DNA of 24,469 nucleotides from an uncultured Muribaculaceae bacterium (lineage in GTDB: Bacteria; Bacteroidota; Bacteroidia; Bacteroidales; Muribaculaceae): the NCBI GenBank assembly GCA_947173755.1, contig CAMWGM010000002.1:1-24469 (forward strand), given 5' to 3'. Shown here in pieces: positions 17,593-24,469 of the stretch; within the stretch, counting starts at the first letter, position 1, and each line of letters opens with the position of its first letter. The notes under the pieces were generated by a model, which saw only the letters and a program-made list of their open reading frames with translations, was not told where the DNA came from and did no database searches. The translations under genes and the position numbers were made by a program.

Positions 17593-17610
17593 CGCAAATT
17601 ATGCTTTGAC

Positions 17611-18225
17611 ATGAAAAGAATTTATTCCATCATATTGCTCCTCGTGCTCGTGCTGTCGGGTGCGCTCACATCGAAGGCGGAGATGCGTTGGGGCGCGACA
17701 ATCGGACCTAATTTCAACCGGTTTAATTTCAAGCAGAAACTTTTTACGGGAAATCTCGGAGTGGGCGGTCTGGCCGGTATCACGGGCGAGATGATGTTTC
17801 CGGGGATCGGTTTCGGTGTGGAACTAGGGTTGCTCTATAATAATCTCAATGCAGTTGAGAATATGGGTCAGAAACCGATCTGGAGCGAATACGGGAGTCC
17901 TCGCATCATGCTCCACGACATCAGTATCCCGTTTAACCTGAAATTCAAGTGGACCCGCATGAGCGGCGTTGAGGATTATGTCGCTCCGTTCGTGGTGGGC
18001 GGCCCTGTGCTCGACATTCAGGTGGCCCACAACAACGGATCGATGATGAAATTTGCCGGAGGTGTGTTCGGACTGCGTGCAGGTATCGGTGCGGAGATCT
18101 ACAAGCGCTGGCAGGTGTCTGGCAACTATACCTGGGGCATGACCTATGCGATGAAGACCCAACTGCTCACCGATTTCTCAGCTCGCTCGGGCACCTGGGA
18201 TGTCCGCGTGACTTATTTCTTCTGA
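17611..18225 (+). CDS. Small outer-membrane beta-barrel protein (PorT-like / OMP_b-brl family)
   Basis: The 204-residue product has a signal peptide (MKRIYSIILLLVLVLSGALT then SKA) and a mature part made of alternating amphipathic strands with glycines and aromatics: MRWGATIGPNFNRFNF, GVGGLAGITGEMMF, GIGFGVELGLLYNNL, a lipid-facing FGLRAGIGAEIYKRW strand and a final WDVRVTYFF. The terminal phenylalanine is a hallmark of outer-membrane barrels folded by the BAM machinery. This is the Bacteroidota family that includes PorT-like proteins, with about eight strands. No ligand can be inferred. An upstream in-frame TTG at 17590 overlaps the promoter box and was rejected as the start. The gene is monocistronic, followed by a strong terminator 22 nt after the stop. 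Confidence 0.85.
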   Translation: MKRIYSIILLLVLVLSGALTSKAEMRWGATIGPNFNRFNFKQKLFTGNLGVGGLAGITGEMMFPGIGFGVELGLLYNNLNAVENMGQKPIWSEYGSPRIMLHDISIPFNLKFKWTRMSGVEDYVAPFVVGGPVLDIQVAHNNGSMMKFAGGVFGLRAGIGAEIYKRWQVSGNYTWGMTYAMKTQLLTDFSARSGTWDVRVTYFF

Positions 18226-18247
18226 ATTATTTCTACTGAACTTTTTT

Positions 18248-18291
18248 AACAGGAGCGCGGATGGTGGTCATTCGCGCTCCTGTTGCTTTTT
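18248..18291 (+). terminator. Rho-independent terminator of the outer-membrane protein gene
   Basis: A perfect 12-bp stem AACAGGAGCGCG (18248-18259) / CGCGCTCCTGTT (18273-18284) with a 13-nt loop is followed by GCTTTTTA. It separates the beta-barrel gene from hcp. Confidence 0.88.
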
Positions 18292-18333
18292 ATGCAGGGG
18301 GCGGAGGTGAACTTTTAGGGGTCGCGGGGTGTT

Positions 18334-18364
18334 TTTGTTTTACATATATCTTAGTTTACTTTCG
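18334..18364 (+). promoter_or_regulatory. Probable promoter of hcp
   Basis: TTTG at 18334-18337, a 19-nt spacer and TACTTTCG at 18357-18364 (one mismatch to TAnnTTTG) give a near-consensus Bacteroidota promoter. The predicted transcript start is about 19 nt before the ATG at 18387. The imperfect -7 box would suit a gene needing an activator, which is inference. Confidence 0.55.
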
Positions 18365-18386
18365 AACTTATCAAACACCTGATTAT

Positions 18387-20045
18387 ATGGAAAACGACCC
18401 CAAAATGTTCTGCTATCAGTGTCAGGAGACAGCCAAAGGTACAGGCTGTACGCTTCGCGGCGTGTGTGGCAAACTCCCAGAAACCTCCGGAAGAATGGAT
18501 CTTCTGCTTTATGCCACCCGTGGCGTGGCGATACTGAACGAGGCACTCCGCGCTGCCGGTGCGCCGAGCCGCGAGGCTGACCACCAGGTGATCGACGCAT
18601 TGTTCACCACGATCACCAATGCCAATTTCGACAATCCTTCTCTCGACGGATATATCCGCCGTGCCTTCGAAATGAAACGCGAACTCAAGGCGACGTGTGA
18701 GGAACTCGGCGTCACCGTGCCCGATGCTCCCGAAGTGGCGCTCGAGGCGGAGCCTGAGGATTTCGGGAAACTTGAAAAGGTGACAGGCGTGCTCGCCGAG
18801 GCTGATGCTGACAAACGCGGGTTGAAGCAACTCGCCATCTATGGCGCGAAAGGTGCGTCGGCTTATGCGCGCCATGCCGCCAATCTCGGCTATGAGGATG
18901 ACGAGGTCTATACATACATTGAAAGGGTACTCAAGGAGGTGAGCCGCGAGGATATCTCGGTAGATGAACTCGTGAAACTCGTGCTGTATATGGGCGAAGG
19001 CGGTGTGAAAGCAATGGCTCTGCTCGATTCGGCCAATACGGGAAGATATGGTAATCCCGAAATCACTAAAGTTGATATAGGCGTGCGCAAGAATCCGGGT
19101 ATCCTGATCTCGGGCCATGACCTGCGCGATCTCGAGGAACTGCTCGAGCAGACTGCCGGAACAGGTGTCGATGTCTACACTCACTCCGAGATGCTTCCGG
19201 GTCAGTATTATCCATTCTTCAAGAATTATCCACATTTCGCCGGCAACTATGGCAATGCATGGTGGAAGCAGATCGACGAGTTTGAGACGTTCAACGGTTG
19301 TTTCGTCTTCACTTCAAACTGCATCGTGCCTCCGCGTCCCAAAACGACCTATATGGATCGTGTCTACACTCTCGGTGTGGTCGACATGCCGGACACAACC
19401 CATATTGAGGCTGATGCGGAAGGTCGGCATGATTTTTCGGAGGTCATTGCCAAGGCTAAGAACTGTTCGGCGCCGACAGAGATCGAGCATGGAGAGATTG
19501 TCGGCGGTTTCGCTCATCACCAGGTGATTGAACTCGCTCCGAAGATCATCGATCTTATCAACCGCGGCAAGATCCGCAAGTTTGTCGTCATGGCCGGTTG
19601 CGACGGACGGTTCCCCTCGCGCAGTTGCTATACCGAGTTTGCCGAGGCCCTTCCCGAAGATTGCGTGATCCTGACAGCCGGGTGCGCGAAGTACCGTTAC
19701 AACAAACTTCCGCTCGGCGACATCGAGGGCGTGCCCCGTGTGCTCGATGCGGGTCAGTGTAACGACTCCTATTCTCTTGTCCGCATCGCGATGGCGCTCA
19801 AGGATGCACTCGGTGTCGAAAGCATCAACGACCTGCCCTTGGTATTCAACATCGCCTGGTATGAGCAGAAGGCTGTCATCGTGCTTCTCGCACTCCTATA
19901 TCTCGGAGTGCAGGGGATCCACACAGGACCGACTCTGCCCGCATTCTTCACGCCCGATATCCTGAAGGTGCTTCAGGAGAAGTTTAACATCGGCACTATC
20001 TCGACAGTCGAGAACGACATCGCCACCATGATCAACAATAAGTAA
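18387..20045 (+). CDS. hcp: Hybrid cluster protein, class I (Hcp, hydroxylamine reductase / NO reductase)
   Basis: This 552-residue protein is cytoplasmic and lacks a signal peptide. The N-terminal [4Fe-4S] cysteines C9, C12, C21 and C27 (FCYQCQETAKGTGC...GVCGK) keep the spacing of the Desulfovibrio class I protein. The hybrid Fe-S-O cluster ligands are all recognisable: His in ILISGHDLRD, Glu in THSEMLPGQ, Cys in FTSNCIVPP, Cys in VMAGCDGRFPSRSC, Cys in LTAGCAKYRYN, Cys in DAGQCNDSYS, and Glu in AWYEQKAVIV. Family members reduce NO or hydroxylamine and can S-nitrosylate proteins, giving protection from nitrosative stress. The reading frame is open back to 18261, but that stretch lies in the preceding terminator and promoter, so the ATG at 18387 is the start. 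No HcpR regulator or NADH:Hcp reductase gene is in view. It is transcribed alone and converges on lpd. Confidence 0.96.
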   Translation: MENDPKMFCYQCQETAKGTGCTLRGVCGKLPETSGRMDLLLYATRGVAILNEALRAAGAPSREADHQVIDALFTTITNANFDNPSLDGYIRRAFEMKRELKATCEELGVTVPDAPEVALEAEPEDFGKLEKVTGVLAEADADKRGLKQLAIYGAKGASAYARHAANLGYEDDEVYTYIERVLKEVSREDISVDELVKLVLYMGEGGVKAMALLDSANTGRYGNPEITKVDIGVRKNPGILISGHDLRDLEELLEQTAGTGVDVYTHSEMLPGQYYPFFKNYPHFAGNYGNAWWKQIDEFETFNGCFVFTSNCIVPPRPKTTYMDRVYTLGVVDMPDTTHIEADAEGRHDFSEVIAKAKNCSAPTEIEHGEIVGGFAHHQVIELAPKIIDLINRGKIRKFVVMAGCDGRFPSRSCYTEFAEALPEDCVILTAGCAKYRYNKLPLGDIEGVPRVLDAGQCNDSYSLVRIAMALKDALGVESINDLPLVFNIAWYEQKAVIVLLALLYLGVQGIHTGPTLPAFFTPDILKVLQEKFNIGTISTVENDIATMINNK

Positions 20046-20065
20046 ACAGTTGCTTATATACAAAC

Positions 20066-20106
20066 AACGGGCGTTTTCATCTTTAGCGCGGATGAAAACG
20101 CCCGTT
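20066..20106 (+). terminator. Bidirectional terminator between hcp and lpd
   Basis: A perfect 16-bp stem AACGGGCGTTTTCATC (20066-20081) / GATGAAAACGCCCGTT (20091-20106) has a 9-nt loop, 20 nt after the hcp stop and 27 nt from the lpd stop. Flanking T-rich sequence on both strands is modest (TTTAAC on plus, TTGTTTG on minus). The position between convergent genes suggests it serves both. Confidence 0.8.
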
Positions 20107-20133
20107 TAACGTTATCGCTGTCATTCTATCGGG

Positions 20134-21465
20134 CTATCGGGCTGCGGGAAGGACTTCCGAGACCGACGGATGGATGTGGATTGTGGTTGTAAGCGCGGAG
20201 TGGGGGAGTCTGTTGGCTATCAGCACTGCTGCTTCCTGGACCAGATCGGCAGCGTGAGGTCCTACTACGTGAGCACCGAGAAGTGAGTCAGTGTCGGAAT
20301 CGACAATCAGTTTCACCATTCCGGTGGTTTCGCCCATTGCTGTGGCTTTGCCGTTGGCTGCAAACGTCGAGCGGAGCACTTTGATGTTATGACCCGATTC
20401 GATTGCCGACTGTTCGGTCAGTCCGACCATCGCTGCTTCGGGCATCGTAAAGACCGCACCCGGAACGACAGCCTGATTCCTCTTTTTCCCGAGAATCGAG
20501 AGAGCCTGTGCGGTTGCGGCGTGAGCGAGCATGCAAAGGCCGTTGACATCGCCGACGGCGTAGACTTTTGCCGTGGTGGGTGCTTTGCCCTCCTCCCAGA
20601 TTATTTCGTAGGTCCCGGGATCGACCGCAATGGCTCTTCGCGACAGTGTGGCGCCCGCTTCGATCAGACCTTCAGGTACGACCGGTACCCGTCCCGTTGA
20701 CATGAGCACGAGATCGGCTTTGATCGATTTCTGCTTGTTTTTCGAGGTGTAATTTACGTTGCCGTCGGCTCCGACTTCTGTCACTGCTGCATCGGTGATA
20801 ATTTCAATACCGCTTCGCTTAAGACTCATGCGAAGGCGTTTGGCAATTTCGGCATCGAAATTGGGGAGTATCTCCTTGCAGTTTTCTATGACCGTAACCT
20901 TGGTGCCGAATGCGGCGAATATCGAGGCAAATTCCATGCCGATTACTCCCCCGCCGATGATGACCAATGAACCGGGCAATTCCTGAAGCGAGAGCATATC
21001 GTTGCTTGTCACGGTGTATTCACTGCCGGGGATAGGCAATAGCGCGGGGCGCGAACCCGTGGCGACGACAATTGTCGGAGCGGTGAAGGTGACACCGTCG
21101 CATTCCACTGTCTCTGCGTTAACAAACCGTGCCTCGCCTTGAACGACCGTCACATCTTTGAGCAATGTCATCACGCCCTGACGAAGACCATCGACAATCG
21201 AGTCTTTTCTCGCCATCACTGCCGGGAAATTGACAGTCGATGTCGGGGTGTCGATTCCGAACCGTGACGCTTCACGGGTCAGGACTGCAACCTCGGCCGA
21301 CCGACAGAGTGCCTTAGTAGGGATGCATCCGCGGTTGAGGCATGTTCCTCCGGGGAGATCACGCTCGAAGAGCACCACTTTGCGGCCTTCGGCAGCAGCC
21401 TCGGCGGCTAACTCGTAACCGCCGGGACCGGCACCTATTATAATTAGATCGAAATCGCGGTTCAT
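20134..21465 (-). CDS. lpdA: Dihydrolipoyl dehydrogenase (glycine cleavage L-protein / E3)
   Basis: This 443-residue flavoprotein disulfide reductase reoxidises dihydrolipoyl groups with NAD+. The FAD motif is at 7-20 (LIIIGAGPGGYELA). The redox-active disulfide is C42/C47 in GGTCLNRGCIPTKAL. A second Rossmann motif for NAD (VIIGGGVIGMEFASIFAAFG) lies near 170-190, followed by the FAD-contact motif VYAVGDVNG. The C-terminal catalytic His-Glu pair is H432/E437 in HPSVSE, at the dimer interface. The protein is about 20-30 residues shorter than typical E3 proteins but no key residue is lost. The ATG overlaps the gcvPB stop by one base (TGATG), indicating translational coupling. The position as last gene of the gcv operon makes it the dedicated L-protein, though it could also serve 2-oxoacid dehydrogenases. 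Confidence 0.95.
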   Translation of the reverse strand: MNRDFDLIIIGAGPGGYELAAEAAAEGRKVVLFERDLPGGTCLNRGCIPTKALCRSAEVAVLTREASRFGIDTPTSTVNFPAVMARKDSIVDGLRQGVMTLLKDVTVVQGEARFVNAETVECDGVTFTAPTIVVATGSRPALLPIPGSEYTVTSNDMLSLQELPGSLVIIGGGVIGMEFASIFAAFGTKVTVIENCKEILPNFDAEIAKRLRMSLKRSGIEIITDAAVTEVGADGNVNYTSKNKQKSIKADLVLMSTGRVPVVPEGLIEAGATLSRRAIAVDPGTYEIIWEEGKAPTTAKVYAVGDVNGLCMLAHAATAQALSILGKKRNQAVVPGAVFTMPEAAMVGLTEQSAIESGHNIKVLRSTFAANGKATAMGETTGMVKLIVDSDTDSLLGAHVVGPHAADLVQEAAVLIANRLPHSALTTTIHIHPSVSEVLPAAR

Positions 21466-22943
21466 CAGAGTTCGAAATATGTGACTTTGGGCGTGAGAGC
21501 GGCTGCGGTGTCGTCGGGGCGGCGCACCGGTGTCTCGAGAGGTGCGTTTTTCACTTTATCAGGATCCTCGGAAGCCTCGTGAGCAATCTCTCGCATCGCT
21601 TCAATAAATTCGTCGAGTGTCTCGAGGCTTTCGGTCTCGGTCGGTTCAATCATCAGTGACTCGTGGAAGAGCAACGGGAAGTAGATGGTCGGAGCGTGGA
21701 AACCATGGTCGAGCAGACGTTTCGCAACATTGAGAGTCGTGACACCGGTCGACTTGTCAGCCAGTCCGTCGAATACGAATTCGTGTTTGCAGACGCGGTC
21801 GATCGGGAGTTTATAGAGATCGCGGAGCGACTCCTTGACATAATTGGCATTGAGTGTTGCGAGAGGAGCTGCGAGCATCAGACCGTCGCGTCCGAGCGTG
21901 AGAATATAGGCGAGTGCACGGAGTTCGACAGCGAAATTGCCGAGCCATGCTGAAATCCTGCCAAGAGACTTCCCCGATTTTTCAACTTTGAGAGTCGCGC
22001 CGAACAGTGCGTCGGCATCTCTGTCGATAGGAACCACACGGGGATTGGGCAGAAACTCCTCGAGGCCTTTGCGCACACCGACCGGACCAGATCCGGGACC
22101 GCCGCCTCCGTGAGGTGTCGAGAATGTCTTGTGAAGGTTTATATGCATCACGTCGAAACCCATGTCGCCGGGACGTGCAATGCCGAGCATAGGGTTGAGG
22201 TTGGCACCGTCATAATAGAGCAGCGCTCCACATGCATGCACCATCTCGGCAATCTCGGGAATGGCTGACTCGAAAATTCCCACTGTGTTGGGATTTGTCA
22301 TCATCACGGCCGCAACAGTCTCGTCGAGCAGTCCGCGAAGCGCCTCGGTGTCGATTGTTCCGTCAGGAAGACTCTTAACCTCTACCACTTTCAGTCCTGC
22401 CACGGCAGCCGAGGCAGGATTGGTACCGTGGGCCGAGTCGGGCACGATCACCTTCACACGGGCGGCGTCACCGCGACTTTCATGATAGGCTCTGATCACC
22501 ATCAGTCCCGTCAGTTCCCCGTGGGCGCCGGCATAGGGATTGAGAGTGAAGCGCGCCATTCCTCCTATTTCGCAAAGGGCTTTCTGAAGCGCGTCGTAGG
22601 CAAGCAGCGCACCCTGGACCGTTTCGACGGGCTGAAGCGGATGGAGTCCCTGCCATTGCGGCAATGCACAGAGTTCCTCGTTGATCTTGGGGTTGTATTT
22701 CATTGTGCACGACCCCAAGGGATAAAATCCAGTATCAACGCCGAAATTATTGGTGCTTAGATTGTTATAGTGTCTGACGAGAGTCGGTTCATCGACTTCC
22801 GGCAACAGTGGAGCCTTGCTTCTGAGAAAAACAGCCGGAATATCTTTTAACCCGTCTCCCAGACCATTCTGAGGCAGAGAATAAGCACGTCGACCCTCTT
22901 TCGAGAGATCGTAGATCACTTTGCCATAAAATTTCTTGTTCAT
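21465..22943 (-). CDS. gcvPB: Glycine dehydrogenase (decarboxylating) subunit 2, P-protein beta
   Basis: This 492-residue PLP-bearing half of the glycine cleavage P-protein acts with GcvPA to decarboxylate glycine and move the aminomethyl group to lipoyl-GcvH. The PLP lysine is near K272 in INLHKTFSTPHGGGGPG, the universally conserved P-protein motif. Other landmarks are the FYPLGSCTMKYNP segment near 85, PYAGAHGELTGL and VPDSAHGTNPASA. The ATG at 22943 (MNKKFYGKVIYDLSKEGRR) is chosen because it matches where the family begins and leaves 19 nt after the gcvPA stop. The frame is open to a TTG at 22988, which would overlap gcvPA by 26 bases and add an unrelated 15-residue leader. Its stop overlaps the lpd start. 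Confidence 0.95.
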   Translation of the reverse strand: MNKKFYGKVIYDLSKEGRRAYSLPQNGLGDGLKDIPAVFLRSKAPLLPEVDEPTLVRHYNNLSTNNFGVDTGFYPLGSCTMKYNPKINEELCALPQWQGLHPLQPVETVQGALLAYDALQKALCEIGGMARFTLNPYAGAHGELTGLMVIRAYHESRGDAARVKVIVPDSAHGTNPASAAVAGLKVVEVKSLPDGTIDTEALRGLLDETVAAVMMTNPNTVGIFESAIPEIAEMVHACGALLYYDGANLNPMLGIARPGDMGFDVMHINLHKTFSTPHGGGGPGSGPVGVRKGLEEFLPNPRVVPIDRDADALFGATLKVEKSGKSLGRISAWLGNFAVELRALAYILTLGRDGLMLAAPLATLNANYVKESLRDLYKLPIDRVCKHEFVFDGLADKSTGVTTLNVAKRLLDHGFHAPTIYFPLLFHESLMIEPTETESLETLDEFIEAMREIAHEASEDPDKVKNAPLETPVRRPDDTAAALTPKVTYFEL

Positions 22944-22962
22944 AACGTCGGGTGTCTTGGGG

Positions 22963-24318
22963 TTAGAGATTTCCGTTGTTTGAGGCAAACATTTTTACAC
23001 GGGCGATATAGTCGTCGATCGACCGGCGCGACCGTTTTTCGGTCACGCAGACAAGAAGTTCATCGTCGGCAGTCTGCACTCCGGCAAATACACCTGACAT
23101 TGCGAAACTTTCGACAAGCGTTGCGAGCGAAACCTTACCTTTATATTTTAGCAGGAACTCGTTGAGGAAGGGACGATCGGGATATTTGAGTTCGAACACT
23201 CCGGTCTTGACAAGTTCAACCGCGAGGTAGTGAGCCCCCGCAGCAGAAATGGAGTTGACCTCTCTTAATCCTTCGCTTCCGGTCACCGAAAGATAGACCG
23301 CGGCATAGAGTGCCATCAGTCCCTGGTTGGAGCAGATGTTCGATGTGGCTTTGTCGCGACGGATGTGCTGCTCGCGGGCCTGGAGTGTGAGCACGAACAC
23401 TCTCTGACCGTCAGCATCGGTGGTGGCACCTACTATTCGGCCTGGTAACTTGCGCATCAGTGCCTTGGTGCAGCATATATAGCCCAGATATGGCCCTCCG
23501 AAGTTCAAGGGCATGCCGAGACTCTGAGCTTCTCCGGCAGAGATATCGGCACCCCATTCACCCGGACTTTTCAGGGCTCCGAGTGTCACTGCAGGAGCCG
23601 AAATGATCAGCAATGCTTTGGCCTGATGCACTTTGTCGGCGACCCCTGTGAGATCTTCGAGGATGCCGTAGTAATTCGGTGTGGCCACGATGACAGCCGC
23701 AACATCTTTCGATCCTTCAAGCATCGAAGCGAGAGCGTCGAAGTCTGTCGCACCGTCGGATGCCGGAATGGTTTCAACGATGATGCCCTGATAATGGGCA
23801 TAAGTATCAAGCACCTCCCGATAGATCGGATTGAGTGTCTCTGTGACAAGCACTTTGTTCTTCTTCCTTCCGGCAGCCACCGCCATCATCATCGCTTCGG
23901 CGAGAGCGGTGGTTCCGTCATACATCGATGCATTCGATACATCCAGACCCGTGAGTTGGGTCATCATGGTCTGATACTCGAAAATGTATTGCAAAGTGCC
24001 CTGCGAGATCTCCGGCTGATAAGGTGTGTATGCGGTCAGAAATTCCGAGCGGGAAGTGATGAAAGGAATTACTGCAGGAGAGTAATGGTCATAGAAACCG
24101 GCACCGCCGAAACATTCCAGAGGGAATGTCTGCTCGGCAAGCGCGGCAAAATAGTCTCTCACTTCCTGCTCGCTCATCTGCGGCGGAAGGTCATATTCGC
24201 CTTTAAGTCGCAGACTTTCGGGAACGTCGGCATAGAGCGCGTCGAGCGAAGCGACTCCGCATCGCTCGAGCATCTTGGCCACATCTCCCGGTGTGTGGGG
24301 AAAATAACGGTGACCCAT
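22963..24318 (-). CDS. gcvPA: Glycine dehydrogenase (decarboxylating) subunit 1, P-protein alpha
   Basis: This 451-residue protein has the normal length for the N-terminal half of a split P-protein. Diagnostic segments are the N-terminal HRYFPHTPGDVAKML, FGGAGFYDHYSPAVIPFI, the strongly conserved YTPYQPEISQGTLQYIFEYQ near 100, TGLDVSNASMYDG, and GGPYLGYICC. It keeps the aminotransferase fold but lacks the PLP-binding lysine motif, which is in GcvPB, and the two halves form an alpha2beta2 enzyme. It is cytoplasmic. The gene starts at ATG 24318, 12 nt after the gcvH stop, and is followed after 19 nt by gcvPB. The operon order H-PA-PB-lpd predicts gcvT and the promoter further right, outside the window. 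Confidence 0.96.
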   Translation of the reverse strand: MGHRYFPHTPGDVAKMLERCGVASLDALYADVPESLRLKGEYDLPPQMSEQEVRDYFAALAEQTFPLECFGGAGFYDHYSPAVIPFITSRSEFLTAYTPYQPEISQGTLQYIFEYQTMMTQLTGLDVSNASMYDGTTALAEAMMMAVAAGRKKNKVLVTETLNPIYREVLDTYAHYQGIIVETIPASDGATDFDALASMLEGSKDVAAVIVATPNYYGILEDLTGVADKVHQAKALLIISAPAVTLGALKSPGEWGADISAGEAQSLGMPLNFGGPYLGYICCTKALMRKLPGRIVGATTDADGQRVFVLTLQAREQHIRRDKATSNICSNQGLMALYAAVYLSVTGSEGLREVNSISAAGAHYLAVELVKTGVFELKYPDRPFLNEFLLKYKGKVSLATLVESFAMSGVFAGVQTADDELLVCVTEKRSRRSIDDYIARVKMFASNNGNL

Positions 24319-24330
24319 GTCTATTTCCGA

Positions 24331-24469
24331 TCAGTGTTTTTCCGCTTCGCAATGTGCTTTATATGCTTCTTCGTCCATGAGGCTCTCGAGTTCCGAAGGA
24401 TCTGTCATCTCGACTTTTATGATCCAGTTGGCATCGGAGTCCTGATTGATCAGACCTGGGTTGTGGATG
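24331..24469 (-). CDS. gcvH: Glycine cleavage H-protein (partial, C-terminal end)
   Basis: The last 45 codons and stop of a gene run off the right edge. The translation begins IHNPGLINQDSDANWIIKVE and ends with a helix containing LESLMDEEAYKAHCEAEKH. This matches the GcvH C-terminus, with the usual NP.LIN.....WI.K......EL..L.....Y pattern. The lipoylated lysine lies upstream, outside the window. GcvH shuttles the aminomethyl group between P-, T- and L-proteins. It lies 12 nt upstream of gcvPA on the same strand, confirming a gcv operon. Confidence 0.93.
   Translation of the reverse strand, partial: IHNPGLINQDSDANWIIKVEMTDPSELESLMDEEAYKAHCEAEKH

Noticed and set aside
17511..17612. 34-residue N-terminal extension of the C1B peptidase from a TTG at 17612
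   Set aside because: It would bury the signal peptide and contain the promoter box at 17534-17541.
18361..18374. FNR-like box TTCGAACTTATCAA before hcp
   Set aside because: Only the right half-site (ATCAA) matches and the left half has three mismatches. It also overlaps the predicted -7 box, so the evidence is too weak to call an operator.
18261..18386. N-terminal extension of hcp from an ATG at 18261
   Set aside because: The extension lies inside the preceding terminator loop and the hcp promoter. The family N-terminus MxxxxKMFCYQC begins at 18387.
22944..22988. TTG start at 22988 for gcvPB
   Set aside because: It adds 15 residues without family similarity and overlaps gcvPA. The ATG at 22943 fits the family start.

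Overview
The window looks like chromosomal DNA from an anaerobic gut Bacteroidales, most plausibly a high-GC Muribaculaceae-type genome. The signs are Bacteroidota promoters (TTTG or TTG, about 19-20 nt, then TAnnTTTG), a near absence of Shine-Dalgarno sites, a b558-type fumarate reductase whose membrane subunit comes first, and secreted FN3 / choice-of-anchor-J proteins ending in type IX-secretion-like tails. The family assignment is inference from protein style. No rRNA, tRNA, CRISPR array, insertion sequence or prophage gene was seen, and no gene-free stretch exceeds 300 bases.

Layout, left to right. (1) 1-1125: N-terminal part of an exported TPR protein on the minus strand. (2) 1264-1926: a plus-strand VanX-type D-Ala-D-Ala dipeptidase, whose end overlaps by 15 bases the end of an uncharacterised 471-residue acidic protein (1912-3327, minus). 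(3) 3417-7222: the minus-strand fumarate reductase operon frdC-frdA-frdB, with a clear promoter at 7297-7327 and a terminator at 3342-3386. FrdC carries an unusual C-terminal tail built of Cys-x3 repeats. (4) 7458-15121: two large secreted proteins on the minus strand, a 1515-residue multidomain adhesin-like protein and an M6 (immune inhibitor A type) metalloprotease interrupted by one frameshift near 13000. (5) 15327-17510: a secreted C1B papain-like peptidase followed after 6 nt by an ATP-grasp-like protein with a TTG start. (6) 17611-18225 and 18387-20045, plus strand: a small outer-membrane beta-barrel protein and a class I hybrid cluster protein (Hcp). (7) 20134-24469, minus strand: glycine cleavage genes gcvH (partial)-gcvPA-gcvPB-lpd, converging on hcp across a 16-bp terminator stem.

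Functionally the window joins central anaerobic energy metabolism (fumarate respiration, glycine cleavage), nitrosative-stress defence (Hcp), cell-wall peptide turnover, and a block of exported peptidases and surface proteins. The most unusual feature is the Cys-repeat tail on FrdC. Next come the frameshift in the M6 protease and the in-frame, stop-separated peptidase/ATP-grasp pair.
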